Below the pieces are notes generated by a model that saw nothing but the letters and a program-made list of their open reading frames with translations, was not told where the DNA came from and made no database searches. The translations under genes were made by a program, and so were the position numbers. Of a stretch of DNA of 64,000 nt, positions 9,971 to 19,284 are shown one piece after another (position 1 is the first letter of the stretch; each line of letters begins with the position of its first letter). Source of the DNA: Mycolicibacterium neoaurum VKM Ac-1815D (lineage in GTDB: Bacteria > Actinomycetota > Actinomycetes > Mycobacteriales > Mycobacteriaceae); NCBI RefSeq assembly GCF_000317305.3, contig NC_023036.2, positions 1,550,001 to 1,614,000 on the forward strand, written 5' to 3'.

Positions 9971-10774
9971 ATGGTCAATAAGTCGGTTCGTCGAGGTGTG
10001 CTCGCCCTTGCCGTGTTGGCACTGCTCGGGGCCGGTTGCTCGAAGAAGGCCGATGAGCCGACGGCTGCGCCTGCTGGTTCTGTTGCGGCGGAATCACATT
10101 CGGGCTGCAGTACGCGCGCCACGCGTCCGGTGCAGGTGCGTGTCAAGCAACAGGAGCAGGCGCCGGAACCGGAGGTCAAACCCGAACCGCCGGACGGTGT
10201 CTACGGAGACCCGGAGGCCGCGAGCCGCTACTGGGTCCAACAGTCCCAGGGCGATTGTGGGCTGATGGCCACCCGGATGGTGATCGGCGAGGTCAACGGC
10301 AACCCACCCTCGGAGCGGGAGATGATCGACCTCGCGGCGGCCACGCCCAGTGAGTGCAGTCCCGGCGAGCCCGTCTACGACGAGAGTTTCGATCCGAGCG
10401 ACGGCGGCATCGGGCACGGCACCTGCACGACCGACCTGCTGCTTCTGCTCGATCACTTCGGGATCGAGGCCGACTACACCAACGATTCGGTTGCTTCCGA
10501 GGGCGGACTGGACACCGGGATGGACGCGCTGCTGGATTATCTGAACGACGACCGGCAGGCGATCGTGTGCGTGAACTCGAAGATCATCTGGGACACCGAG
10601 GGGGATCGGACCGGTTGTGGTCACCTGATCACCGTTGCGGCAGTGGATGTTCCGAACGATATCGTCTATCTGGGCGACAGTGGCGGTGATGACACGCGTG
10701 GCGAGCAGGTCAGCACTGACGTGTTCGAACAGGCGTGGAGCGCAGGCGACCACGAGCTGTTGGTCACCGGCTGA
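9971..10774 (+). CDS. Lipoprotein with C39-like papain-fold domain
   Basis: A 267-residue exported protein. The signal peptide MVNKSVRRGVLALAVLALLGAGC ends in a lipobox (LGAG/C), so it should be a lipidated envelope protein. A Pro/Glu-rich linker (about residues 60-78) is followed by a C39-like domain with SQGDCGLMATRMVIGEVNG (candidate catalytic Cys in GDCGLMA), CGHLITVAAVD (candidate His) and VYLGDSGG (candidate Asp). This matches the peptidase_C39_2-type layout Cys-His-Asp. Target and protease activity are unknown. It is convergent with the MerR gene, the stops one base apart. Confidence 0.72.
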   Translation: MVNKSVRRGVLALAVLALLGAGCSKKADEPTAAPAGSVAAESHSGCSTRATRPVQVRVKQQEQAPEPEVKPEPPDGVYGDPEAASRYWVQQSQGDCGLMATRMVIGEVNGNPPSEREMIDLAAATPSECSPGEPVYDESFDPSDGGIGHGTCTTDLLLLLDHFGIEADYTNDSVASEGGLDTGMDALLDYLNDDRQAIVCVNSKIIWDTEGDRTGCGHLITVAAVDVPNDIVYLGDSGGDDTRGEQVSTDVFEQAWSAGDHELLVTG

Positions 10775-10775
10775 G

Positions 10776-11708
10776 CTAGTCGGATTGCTGCTCGGCCTCT
10801 TTGTCGATCAGGTCACCGAGGATCTGGCCGACCGCCGACTCGATCGTCGACTCGATGGAGAACGAGAGCGTCGAGGAGACCGCGGAGACGGCCTGGGTGC
10901 GAAACCGCACCAGCGTCGTCAGCAGTTCGGCGATCTCGGTGTCCGGCGGCAGCGCCGCACCGGGGTTGATGCGGTGCAGCACCTCCTCGATCCCCGCCTG
11001 AACCAGGATCGCGCTGATCTGGTCCACCAGCGGGGCGATCTGCTCGTGCAGACCGATGAGCTTCTCTGGTGCCACGCCGTACTGGCGCAGCTCGTTGAAA
11101 GTCTCGATCAGCTTGGGGCGCACGATGATCGCCGCTTCATCGTCCTGCCCGGGGTCGGCATCCTCGACCTTGATGATCCCGAGGTCGACCATGCGGGTGA
11201 ACCCGGCATCGTCGTCGACGAGTTCACGCGCATCCGACAGGCTCATCCGTTCCGGCTTCTCGGCGGCCCAGCTGCCGGCGATCGCCGATTCCAGCCCGAG
11301 CAGGTCACCCACACCCTTGCCCTGTTCCCACGCGGAGAGCATCTCGTGCACATGGGCGATGTTGTAGCCGCGATCCAGCAGCGAGGTGATCAGTCGCAAC
11401 CGGGTCAGATGGGTGTCGTTGAACAGGGCGATCCGGCCCACCCGCAGCGGCGGGTGGAGCAGCCCGCGGTCACGGTATACCCGGATGTTGCGGGTGGTGG
11501 TACCGGCCAGCTGAGCCAGCTCTTCGATGCGGTACTCGCCCGAGGCGGCAACGCCGTGCGGCTGTACGGCGGCATCGAAGAGTTGGGTCACCGCGTTCTC
11601 GACGACATCGCGTGAACTGCGTCGGATCTGTCGCGGTGCCCGGCGCAGTCCGAGCAGAATGGTCGAGATCGCGCCTGCGGACTGCCGCGGGGGTTTGGGT
11701 GCCGTCAT
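10776..11708 (-). CDS. MerR family transcriptional regulator
   Basis: A 310-residue regulator. Residues 1-50 are basic and probably disordered. A MerR winged helix follows: YRIEELAQLAGTTTRNIRVY, DRGLLHPPLRVGRIALFNDTHLTRL, then an effector/dimerisation region of about 190 residues including an N-terminal coiled-coil helix. The long C-terminal region has none of the Cys sets of metal-sensing MerR proteins. No obvious operator was identified in the short upstream region (11709-11750). Target genes unknown. Confidence 0.85.
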   Translation of the reverse strand: MTAPKPPRQSAGAISTILLGLRRAPRQIRRSSRDVVENAVTQLFDAAVQPHGVAASGEYRIEELAQLAGTTTRNIRVYRDRGLLHPPLRVGRIALFNDTHLTRLRLITSLLDRGYNIAHVHEMLSAWEQGKGVGDLLGLESAIAGSWAAEKPERMSLSDARELVDDDAGFTRMVDLGIIKVEDADPGQDDEAAIIVRPKLIETFNELRQYGVAPEKLIGLHEQIAPLVDQISAILVQAGIEEVLHRINPGAALPPDTEIAELLTTLVRFRTQAVSAVSSTLSFSIESTIESAVGQILGDLIDKEAEQQSD

Positions 11709-11762
11709 GCGATCGCCGTCATGAATCGGACTCCCCGCATCAGTCGAAGATACCTCTCGGCC

Positions 11763-12746
11763 TCAGCCGACGGCGCGGACCGCGTTTTGTTGCAGCGCCT
11801 CGGTGAGGAAGGTCGTGATCGTGCGCATGGCAGGTACCGCCTCGGGGGAGAGCCTCGGCAGGGCCTGGAAGACGTGCACCTGGTCGGGCCATATCTGCAG
11901 TTCGCTGGTGCCGCCGGCAGCCCGGATATCGGCATGCAGGGTGCGGGCGTCGGATTGCAGCATCTCCGCGCCGCCGGCCTGGATCAGCGAGGGCGGCATC
12001 CGCCGGCCGCCCGCGACGTCGAGTGTCAGCCTGGCGTCGGCGATATCGGCGTCGGCGCAGTACAAGTTGATCAGCCGGGCGGCGTCGGCGGCACGGATCG
12101 CGGGGTCCTCGCGCAATACCTCCCGAGCGCGCGCCAATCCGAACGTCAGGTCGACCAGCGGCGAGAGCAGGGCCATGGCAGCCGGATGTGGCACATCCGC
12201 CTGCAGCAGCATGTCGACGCTCAGGTGGCCACCGGCGGAGTCCCCGGCGATCACCATCTGGGCCGGGTCGAATCCGCCCTCGGTGCACAGCCAGTCCCAT
12301 CCTGCGCGCACGTCGTCGGCGGCGGTGGGGAAGCGGTACTTCGGCGCCAGCCGATAGTCGATGCAGAACACCGGCAGACCGGTCAGCCGGGCCAGCCAGC
12401 CGGTCAGTCGGCGGTGCGTGCGCGGGGAACACAGGGCATAGCCGCTTCCGTGCACGTAGTAGATGGCCTGGGTCGGGGTGCCCTCGGTGGCCCCGGTGCC
12501 GCGCACCCATTCACCGACCACACGGCGGCCGTCGGGTAGTCGGACGTCGACGGGTTCGACCTCGATTCCGTGCAGTGACGGTCCGAAGGTGTCCATGACG
12601 CTTGCGATGATCTGCCGGGACGCCCACAATCCCCACGCTCGTTCGGGTGGGAGAACCGCGCTGATCTGCCGCAGGGTGAGGCAGCTGATGGCCGCGGCAC
12701 CGCGAGATCTCAGTGAGCCGCGGGCGGGAAGAGCGTGGTCGGGCAT
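11763..12746 (-). CDS. Alpha/beta hydrolase of the HSL (lipase/esterase) family
   Basis: A 327-residue esterase-type hydrolase. The oxyanion motif reads YYVHGSGYALCSPRTHRRL (HGSGY rather than the usual HGGGF) and the nucleophile elbow is VIAGDSAGGHLS. The acid/His region includes QIWPDQVHVFQAL. ATG 12746 is preferred because GGAGG lies just upstream; a longer frame to 12890 has no such site. Substrates of mycobacterial HSL enzymes are short to medium acyl esters, and nothing here narrows the choice. It is transcribed away from the zinc-ribbon protein gene, whose stop is 82 bases from its start. Confidence 0.85.
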   Translation of the reverse strand: MPDHALPARGSLRSRGAAAISCLTLRQISAVLPPERAWGLWASRQIIASVMDTFGPSLHGIEVEPVDVRLPDGRRVVGEWVRGTGATEGTPTQAIYYVHGSGYALCSPRTHRRLTGWLARLTGLPVFCIDYRLAPKYRFPTAADDVRAGWDWLCTEGGFDPAQMVIAGDSAGGHLSVDMLLQADVPHPAAMALLSPLVDLTFGLARAREVLREDPAIRAADAARLINLYCADADIADARLTLDVAGGRRMPPSLIQAGGAEMLQSDARTLHADIRAAGGTSELQIWPDQVHVFQALPRLSPEAVPAMRTITTFLTEALQQNAVRAVG

Positions 12747-12828
12747 CCGGACCTCCGTGGTGGGAACGTCCGACGAGTACACCGCCAATTGGTGACATTT
12801 GTCAATGTCAATATCTCGTGCGTCATGC

Positions 12829-14760
12829 CTACCGGGGTGGGTCGCCGCGCCAGCTGAAGCTGTTGACGTACTTGCCCATGTCCAAGGCAAGCTGCAGGTT
12901 CGCCGCCGAGGGCTTGCCTGACCCGAAGTCCGGACCGAACGCGCGGTAGGGGCCGATGGCGCCCGCGACCAACGCGAGGTCGTTCTTGACCGCGACCATG
13001 ACGATGATGCGCATCCTGGTCGAACTGCTCATCGCGCCCTGCGGCCAGTAGTCGGCGGCCATCCCATAGCCGAGCTGGTACCCCACCATCGTGTTCGGGA
13101 TCTGGTAGGCGGTCTGGGTGTCCGGGAAGGTCTTGTTCACCAGGTCGACCGCGATGTCCTTGGGTCCGCGTCCGGCGGCCGGTTCGCTGAACAACTGCAT
13201 GGTGCCGCCGTCGCCGGCCTGCAGTACCGCGGTGATCCCGTTGGGATTCTTGGTGATCCGGTAGGCCGCATTCTCGACCGGGTAGGACACCGAGAACGAT
13301 CCGTCGGCAGCGGTGAACCTGGGGTTGATCTCCACCCCCCGGCCCATCGGTGGGGTGCCGCAATCGGGTGGACAGGCGTACCGGGCCACGGGGTCGGTGA
13401 TCAGTCCGGACAACCCGACCAGGCCGGCGGCGACGACCACGATGACCGTGCCGAGGATCAGCGACACGTTGCGGAACGACGTCTTGGGTGGTTCGGTGAC
13501 CGTGAACTCGCCTGTGTAGAGCGAATATCCGGGCATCAGTCCCACCACGATCTCGCCGTCGGCAGGCTTCTCCTCGAGCCGGATCGGCCGTTCCTCGCGG
13601 CGGGTCCGGCGCGAGCGACGCGAGGATGCGTGCATGGCCGCACCGCACCTGGCGCAGAACGGGGCGTCCGGCACGACGTGGTTGCATTCGGTGCACAGAA
13701 TCGGCTCGTCGGGGCGGATTTCGTCCTGGGCCTCGTTGAGAAGCGCGAGCTGTAATCCGATCCGCAGTGCGAACAATGCCAGCGCGGACAGCGTGAGATG
13801 GCCGGCCAATTGCAGGAATTGCGGGACACGTGCGACGTCGACCAGCCCGAGGGACAGGTAGATGACGATGACGACGACCGCGAACAGGACGAGGATTCCG
13901 CGGACCACGCCGCGGTGCTTGGTGATCTTGCTCGGTGGCCGGGTGAACCACAGCGCGGTACCGATCAACCCGCCGACCGCGGCCGCGGTCAGGGGCATCG
14001 CGATACCGCGGATGCCCGCCTCGACCAGTAGCCCGTCCAAGGGACGGGAACGATTGATCATGCCGGTGCTGAACTGGGGCGTCAGCCGTGACAGGGTGGC
14101 CGCGGCGGTGAACGTGACCGCACCCAGCGCCCCGATGGCGTAGCCGTCCAAGGATTCCCGGTCACCACGCCAGGCCAGCCGGACAGCCACCGCCGGTGCC
14201 AACATGAGCAGCATGCTGCCCAGTGGGATACCCATGCCGTCGCGCAGGATCCGCGCACCGGCGACGCCGGCTCCCAGCGGCACCCCGTAGGCGCGGGCCA
14301 CCGCGGCGCCGGTCAGCAGCACCCACCCCACGCCGAGTCCGATGCCCAGCACGACGGTGAGAATCAGCGATGACCGCGGGATATCGCGGGAGACCCCAGA
14401 TTCGCGGATGTAGAGGCCGAACAGCAACGGCAGCCCGAGGGAGGCCACCGTGATCAGTGCGGCGGGCATCCGCAGCAGGGTGGCCGCGGTGAGTGCGACG
14501 GCCAGCAGCACCAGACCCATCAGGAACACCCTGCGTGCCCGCGGGGACAGGTGCGGGAACAACGAACTCGTCAGGGCGGGGGCCAACAGGGATTGTCCGG
14601 GAGCCGCGCTGAAGGTACGCGCGCGTAACCAGTGCGGGCCTTCACCGCTGCGGTGCTCGGCGAGCGGGACACCACACAGCCCGCAGTATTCGCCGTCCGG
14701 TACGTCGACCCGGCAGACCCGGCACTCCACCATCCCCGGCGCGGGTGCGGTAGCGGTCAT
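12829..14760 (-). CDS. Zinc-ribbon multi-pass membrane protein with large C-terminal outer domain
   Basis: A 643-residue protein of unknown function. It has two zinc ribbons: CRVCRVDVPDGEYCGLC near residue 13 and CTECNHVVPDAPFCARC near residue 353. Between them is a membrane domain with about nine to ten hydrophobic segments. A further segment (VSLILGTVIVVVAAGLVGL) is followed by about 190 polar residues with VARYACPPDCGTPPMGRG, a predicted outer domain that resembles the beta-rich LppX/LpqN-like folds only in general style. The ATG shares one base with the sedolisin stop (TGATG), so the two genes are translationally coupled. Ribbons imply a cytosolic partner contact. Confidence 0.8.
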   Translation of the reverse strand: MTATAPAPGMVECRVCRVDVPDGEYCGLCGVPLAEHRSGEGPHWLRARTFSAAPGQSLLAPALTSSLFPHLSPRARRVFLMGLVLLAVALTAATLLRMPAALITVASLGLPLLFGLYIRESGVSRDIPRSSLILTVVLGIGLGVGWVLLTGAAVARAYGVPLGAGVAGARILRDGMGIPLGSMLLMLAPAVAVRLAWRGDRESLDGYAIGALGAVTFTAAATLSRLTPQFSTGMINRSRPLDGLLVEAGIRGIAMPLTAAAVGGLIGTALWFTRPPSKITKHRGVVRGILVLFAVVVIVIYLSLGLVDVARVPQFLQLAGHLTLSALALFALRIGLQLALLNEAQDEIRPDEPILCTECNHVVPDAPFCARCGAAMHASSRRSRRTRREERPIRLEEKPADGEIVVGLMPGYSLYTGEFTVTEPPKTSFRNVSLILGTVIVVVAAGLVGLSGLITDPVARYACPPDCGTPPMGRGVEINPRFTAADGSFSVSYPVENAAYRITKNPNGITAVLQAGDGGTMQLFSEPAAGRGPKDIAVDLVNKTFPDTQTAYQIPNTMVGYQLGYGMAADYWPQGAMSSSTRMRIIVMVAVKNDLALVAGAIGPYRAFGPDFGSGKPSAANLQLALDMGKYVNSFSWRGDPPR

Positions 14761-16385
14761 CAGGCCTGAACTTTCTGTGCGAGTTGCAGATTGCGGACCA
14801 GATTGTCGACATCGGGACTGCCCAATCCGGTGACCAGGTCATACCCGGGGCCCGCGACGTCGACGGCGTTACCGCCGAGGGTGATGTCGCGGAATGCCGG
14901 TCGGGGCGCGCCCTGGGCGATGCGATAGAGCAGCGGGTTGATATCGCCGATCAGCTGGCCGTCGTGTTCGAGCAGCCACTGGTTCATCACCGCGGTCAGT
15001 CCGGCCCAGATGGGCGCCGACTGCGAGGTGCCACCGCCGGTGATGAACTGACCGTTGAGAACGATCCGGACACCGGTGAACGGATCGGCCACCGCGGCGA
15101 CGTCGGGCGTCATCCGGCGGCCGATATCCCGTTCTGGCGCAACGACTCCGACGGCGCTGCGTTGCCAGGGCGGCAGATCGAAGAGGTTCGAGACGCCACC
15201 GCCGGTGCCCTGGGACAGCGGAACGTCGAACCAGGTCTGCTCTGAGATCCATTGGCCTTGGGCATCGGTGGACAGGGTGGTGCCGCCGACACTGGTCATC
15301 TCGGGAAGTGAGGCGATCGAGTCGAGGCCGATGTCCTGGGCGCTCGGGGGCGAGGACCAGTCCTGTCCGCCACGGCATTCCATACCGGCGAGATCACCGC
15401 TGGCATTGAAGGCGGTGGTGCCCCGCGATTGCGCCGCCCGCAGTGCCGAACGCACCGGGGCCACGTCCGCGGCGGTGATCAGCTTGTCGCAACCCCAGCC
15501 GATGGAGAAACTCCAGACCGCGCCGGGGAACCGGCGGTCGGTGTCTTCGAGCATCTGGCCGATCTTGCGGTAACCGCCGCCACCCTCGACGGTCGGATGG
15601 GCATTGACCACGACCTTGCGGGCGTCGGGAGCAATGGCGTGGGCGACTTGTAGGTCCATCGACAATTCGCCGCGCGTTTCACCGGGCATTCCGCCGACGA
15701 TCTCCGGGGTGAATTGCGGCAATTTGAATGCAGAACTGAATTTGTCCAGATCGGATTGGTTGAATCCGTCGAAGGCGAAGATGACAATGGTGATTCCCTT
15801 GCCGGTGAAACCGTCTGCGACGAGATCGTCTGCGTTGTAGGTGTTCAGCAGTGCCGCGGGTGTCAGGCCTTGGGCAGGGACATCGAGCGGTATGTGGTCG
15901 GGGCGCGACATCTTGTGCGGTGTGTAGCTGAGGATCCGGCCGATCTCGGCGACCTCGTGGCGCAGGTGGTCGGGCACCAGCGGTTGCTGCGGGGAGGCAT
16001 AGAACTGCTGGCCGCGGCGACCGCGGTAGTCACGCACGGAAACATCGAAGGCGCGCTCCACGTCGCCCGGCGCGCCCGTGACGATCGCCCAGTCGTCGCC
16101 GGGGCGCCACTGGACGTCGAGGTCACGGTCGGCGGCCCAGTCGATGAACGCGTCCGGTTCGGCATCGTCGGTGAGGCTGGCGGTGAACTCGATGTGCTGT
16201 TCACGGGCCGGCCCGAGATCGGTCGAGGCTTCCAACAGCGAAGCGTAGGGGCCTCCGATGGGGCCTTCGGTCCCGTTGTCGCCGGCATGCCGGCGGTCCA
16301 GGACCAGGATCGTGCCGAGGACGAGTGTGCCTGCCAAGGCCAACGCGGTCAGCGAGCGAACCGAAAAAGCAGCCCGAATGGTCAT
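14760..16385 (-). CDS. S53 family (sedolisin/kumamolisin-type) serine-carboxyl protease
   Basis: A 541-residue exported protease. An N-terminal hydrophobic segment (SVRSLTALALAGTLVLGTIL) is a signal peptide or anchor. A pro-domain (about 50-170) contains the pro-kumamolisin pattern. The catalytic domain has Glu and Asp in RGELSMDLQVAHAIAPDA, oxyanion Asp in FNASGDLAG, and the nucleophile Ser in GGGTSQSAPIWAGL (GTSxxxP). The calcium site is likely in FRDITLGG and YDLVTGLGSP. All triad residues look present. It is the first gene of a pair with the zinc-ribbon membrane protein, one-base overlap. Confidence 0.9.
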   Translation of the reverse strand: MTIRAAFSVRSLTALALAGTLVLGTILVLDRRHAGDNGTEGPIGGPYASLLEASTDLGPAREQHIEFTASLTDDAEPDAFIDWAADRDLDVQWRPGDDWAIVTGAPGDVERAFDVSVRDYRGRRGQQFYASPQQPLVPDHLRHEVAEIGRILSYTPHKMSRPDHIPLDVPAQGLTPAALLNTYNADDLVADGFTGKGITIVIFAFDGFNQSDLDKFSSAFKLPQFTPEIVGGMPGETRGELSMDLQVAHAIAPDARKVVVNAHPTVEGGGGYRKIGQMLEDTDRRFPGAVWSFSIGWGCDKLITAADVAPVRSALRAAQSRGTTAFNASGDLAGMECRGGQDWSSPPSAQDIGLDSIASLPEMTSVGGTTLSTDAQGQWISEQTWFDVPLSQGTGGGVSNLFDLPPWQRSAVGVVAPERDIGRRMTPDVAAVADPFTGVRIVLNGQFITGGGTSQSAPIWAGLTAVMNQWLLEHDGQLIGDINPLLYRIAQGAPRPAFRDITLGGNAVDVAGPGYDLVTGLGSPDVDNLVRNLQLAQKVQA

Positions 16386-16423
16386 GATTGAAGTGTGCTC
16401 GCTAAAAGTGGGTTCGCAACGGA

Positions 16424-16455
16424 AAGCGGGCCCAGAAAAGCATCTGGACCCGCTT
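16424..16455 (-). terminator. Hairpin terminator after the Thr-rich lipoprotein gene
   Basis: Arms of 13 bases (16424-16436 and 16443-16455) with one mismatch, which becomes G-U on the minus strand, enclose a six-base loop. A TTTCC stretch follows in the minus-strand transcript. It lies 16 bases after the lipoprotein stop at 16471 and before the sedolisin start, so it insulates the two genes. Confidence 0.75.
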
Positions 16456-16470
16456 GCCGTCGTGGGTTTG

Positions 16471-16719
16471 TCAGTCGTGGAAGTTGGGATCGAACTGCGG
16501 AGCGGTCGGCGGCGGGGTGAAGACGGTGACGCCGGGGTTGACCGACTTCTCGGTGGGCGCCACGGTGGGCTCCGACGTGGTGGTCGTCGTCGTGGTGGTG
16601 GTTTCTTCGGCAGGCTTGTCGCTGTCGCTGCTGCACGCGGCGGTGAAGCCGATCATCGCGAAGATGGCGGCACCACCAATCGCAGCCGAAACCTTACGAC
16701 TCAGAAGCGTTGATGCCAT
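16471..16719 (-). CDS. Small Thr-rich putative lipoprotein
   Basis: An 82-residue exported protein. ATG 16719 is chosen because AAAGGA lies nine bases upstream. Residues 1-30 form a signal peptide (SAAIGGAAIFAMIGFTAAC) with a lipobox-like end, although Thr at -3 is atypical. The mature part has nine consecutive Thr flanked by acidic and Pro residues and a Pro-rich tail (FTPPPTAPQFDPNFHD), so it is unlikely to fold as a globular domain. Position opposite imuA' matches the small membrane protein Rv3395A of M. tuberculosis, a possible orthologue. Function unknown. Confidence 0.75.
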   Translation of the reverse strand: MASTLLSRKVSAAIGGAAIFAMIGFTAACSSDSDKPAEETTTTTTTTTSEPTVAPTEKSVNPGVTVFTPPPTAPQFDPNFHD

Positions 16720-16921
16720 TTCTTTAGGTCCTTTTCCTTTTCCATCTGGGTGGATCCTCGGTCGGCGCGTGGTCCGCGAAAACCGTGTGCAGCAGTCCCA
16801 TTCCGTCGGGATCTGGTGGCAGAAACTGTAACGCAATGGCGGTATCGGTGCATTCCCTTACCGACGGCTGCTCTTTTCGTGTTCGCCGCAATCCCGACCT
16901 CCTACAGGTGCGTCGGGTGGC

Positions 16922-16950
16922 TTGACGCTGCCGCGGGCTAGGTGTTTACT
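16922..16950 (+). promoter_or_regulatory. imuA' promoter (-35 TTGACG, -10 TTTACT)
   Basis: TTGACG (16922-16927) and TTTACT (16945-16950) are separated by 17 bases. The predicted start of transcription, around 16957, falls at the edge of the LexA box, so repressor binding would block initiation. Confidence 0.55.
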
Positions 16951-16957
16951 CGAGCGA

Positions 16958-16973
16958 TCGAACAAGTGTTCGA
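16958..16973 (+). promoter_or_regulatory. LexA (SOS) box upstream of imuA'-imuB
   Basis: TCGAACAAGTGTTCGA is an exact match to the mycobacterial LexA consensus TCGAAC-N4-GTTCGA. It ends 36 bases before the imuA' GTG. The operon is therefore DNA-damage inducible, as known for mycobacterial imuA'/imuB. Confidence 0.95.
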
Positions 16974-17009
16974 AAAAAGTGGGTTGCTGATGATGCTGGA
17001 GGTGCTGCT

Positions 17010-17723
17010 GTGACGGTGGCGATGAACCTGGAGCAACATCGAAAACAGCGCGCTGAACAGGTAGAACAGCTTCGTCGCAGAATAGCCGAGGTCTCCGACA
17101 GGATGGGCGCCGGACCCACCGGCGCGAGGAGTGCGCAGCCCTCGTCACGCGTTGCAAATAGTTTGCCAGCGCCGGACGAAACGCCGCTCGGACCCGGCGC
17201 GGACATGTTGCCGGTACCGGTACTGGCGAGGGGCTCGGTGGCGGTGCTGTCCGGGGCCCGGTCGCTCGGACTGCAGTTGGTGGCCGCGGCCACCGCGGCG
17301 GGCGAGCACGTGGCCATCGTCGGGCAACCCGATATCGGTCTGCTGGCGGCGGTCGAGATGGGTGCCGACCTCGGCCGGATCGCGGTGATACCCGATCCGG
17401 GGCCGGACCCGGTGGAGGTGGCCGCGATCCTGCTCGACGGTCTGGATCTGGTGATGCTGGCATTGCACGGCCGGTCGGTACCGATCAGCCGGGCGAGGGC
17501 GGTGACCGCACGGGCCCGACAAAAGGAGTGCACGCTCCTGATCACCGACGGCGACTGGCAGGGGGCATCGGTCCGGTTGGATGCCAGGGTGCACGGCTAT
17601 GACATGGCCGCCGCAGGCCCCGACGGCCCGGTGCCGGGCCGGGGACGGATAGCCGGGGTCCGGTTGGCCACCCGAACCAGGGGGCGGATGCCCGGCCGGC
17701 CCCGCCTCGCCGCGGGTGGCTGA
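17010..17723 (+). CDS. imuA': ImuA', RecA-like accessory factor of the mutasome
   Basis: A 237-residue protein with a degenerate RecA-like fold that supports error-prone translesion synthesis with ImuB and DnaE2. An N-terminal helix ([20 protein letters not shown]) precedes a linker and the RecA-like core ([20 protein letters not shown]), which lacks a standard Walker A GxxxxGKT. The GTG start has GGAGG seven bases upstream. It overlaps imuB by eight bases and is governed by the LexA box at 16958. Length and neighbours match Rv3395c. Confidence 0.92.
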   Translation: MTVAMNLEQHRKQRAEQVEQLRRRIAEVSDRMGAGPTGARSAQPSSRVANSLPAPDETPLGPGADMLPVPVLARGSVAVLSGARSLGLQLVAAATAAGEHVAIVGQPDIGLLAAVEMGADLGRIAVIPDPGPDPVEVAAILLDGLDLVMLALHGRSVPISRARAVTARARQKECTLLITDGDWQGASVRLDARVHGYDMAAAGPDGPVPGRGRIAGVRLATRTRGRMPGRPRLAAGG

Positions 17724-19284
17724 CGTGTCCAGGGTGCTGGCGCTCTGGTGCATGGATTGGCCCGCGGTCGCCGCGACCACCGCGGCCGGATTGGGTGCCA
17801 CCGACCCGGTGGCGGTGACCCTGGCCAACCGTGTCATCGCGTGCTCGGCGGCGGCCAGGGCCGCCGGGGTGCGCCGCGGCCTGCGTCGCCGGGAGGCCCA
17901 GGCGCGCTGCCCGCAGCTGCATGTCGCCACCGCGGATCCCGCCGGGGACGCCAGGCACTTCGAGGCGGTGACCGCCGCGGTCGATGATGTGGTGCCGCGA
18001 GCCGAGGTGCTACGGCCGGGACTTCTGGTGGTCTCCATCCGCGGTGCCGCCCGCTATTTCGGTTCCGAACAGGCCGCCGCGGAGCGGTTGGTCGATGCAG
18101 TGGCCGCGGTGGGTGCGGAATGTCAGACCGGTGTCGCCGACCAGTTGGGCACCGCGGTCTTCGCGGCCAGGGCGGGCCGGATCGTCGAACCCGGGCAGGA
18201 CGCGGTGTTTCTGTCCGCGCTGTCCATCCGACAGTTGGCCGCCGAACCGAGTCTCGCGGGCCAGGGTCGGGAGGAGTTGACAGATCTGCTGTGGCGGATG
18301 GGGATTCGCACCATTGGTCAGTTCGCCGAGCTGTCCCGGACCGATGTGACCTCCCGGTTCGGTGCCGATGCCCTGCACGCACACCGGTTCGCCCGCGGGG
18401 AGGCCGACCGCGGCCCGTCGGGACGCGAACTGCCCGCAGATCTGGACGTTGTCATGAATTGTGACCCGCCGATCGACCGGGTGGATGCCGCGGCCTTCGC
18501 CGGCCGTTCACTGGCCGGTGAACTGCACCGCAGCCTGGAATCTGCCGGTGTCGGCTGCACCCGGTTGGCCATCCAGGCCGTCACCGCCAATGGTGAAGAG
18601 CTGAACCGGGTCTGGCGATGCGCCGAGCCGCTGACCGAGGATGCCACCGCCGACCGGGTGCGCTGGCAGCTGGACGGCTGGCTTGCCCGACGGCATGGCG
18701 GGCAGGGGCCCACCGCGCCGATCACGGTGCTGCGCCTGCATCCGGTCGAAGTGGTCTCGGCGGGGGCGCTGCAACTTCCGCTGTGGGGCTCCTCCGGTGA
18801 TGACGACCGGTTGCGGGCCCGCCGAGCCTTGGTACGGGTGCAAGGCCTGCTGGGGTTGGAGGCGGTACGGGTGCCGGTGCTCAGCGGTGGCCGGGGCCCC
18901 GCCGAGCGCATCACCTTGACCGCACTCGGAGACGAACCGGTGCCCAGGTTCGATCCCGAGCAGCCCTGGCCCGGTCAACTGCCCGAACCGTCACCGGCGG
19001 TGCTGCTCGATGATCCGGTGGAAGTAGTGGACGCCCAGGGCGAACCGGTCCGGGTGACCCGGCGCGGGATGTTCTCCTCGTATCCGGCGCGGCTGGAATC
19101 GGCTTGCCACGGAGGGGATCTCACGTGGTGGGCCGGTCCGTGGCCGGTCGACGAACGCTGGTGGGATCCGGCGAGTGCGAAATCCGGTCACACCGCCCGA
19201 GCCCAGGTGCTGACCGCGCCAGGGCGGGCGATGCTGCTGTGCTACCGCCAACGCCGGTGGTACGTGGAGGGCATCTACGAGTAG
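17716..19284 (+). CDS. imuB: ImuB, Y-family polymerase-like hub of the mutasome
   Basis: A 522-residue Y-family-like protein. It starts [15 protein letters not shown], where the catalytic Asp pattern of true Y polymerases is altered, consistent with ImuB being catalytically dead. The palm continues with [20 protein letters not shown], and the helix-hairpin-helix region with [16 protein letters not shown]. The C-terminus contains a candidate beta-clamp motif QLPLWGSS near residue 354. It recruits DnaE2 and the sliding clamp in lesion bypass. The 3' end overlaps the convergent iunH by ten bases. Confidence 0.93.
   Translation: MADVSRVLALWCMDWPAVAATTAAGLGATDPVAVTLANRVIACSAAARAAGVRRGLRRREAQARCPQLHVATADPAGDARHFEAVTAAVDDVVPRAEVLRPGLLVVSIRGAARYFGSEQAAAERLVDAVAAVGAECQTGVADQLGTAVFAARAGRIVEPGQDAVFLSALSIRQLAAEPSLAGQGREELTDLLWRMGIRTIGQFAELSRTDVTSRFGADALHAHRFARGEADRGPSGRELPADLDVVMNCDPPIDRVDAAAFAGRSLAGELHRSLESAGVGCTRLAIQAVTANGEELNRVWRCAEPLTEDATADRVRWQLDGWLARRHGGQGPTAPITVLRLHPVEVVSAGALQLPLWGSSGDDDRLRARRALVRVQGLLGLEAVRVPVLSGGRGPAERITLTALGDEPVPRFDPEQPWPGQLPEPSPAVLLDDPVEVVDAQGEPVRVTRRGMFSSYPARLESACHGGDLTWWAGPWPVDERWWDPASAKSGHTARAQVLTAPGRAMLLCYRQRRWYVEGIYE

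Noticed and set aside
16560..16630. Trinucleotide repeat in the Thr-rich lipoprotein as a VNTR
   Set aside because: Nine Thr codons are encoded by mixed ACC/ACG triplets within a low-complexity linker; not a clean tandem repeat.
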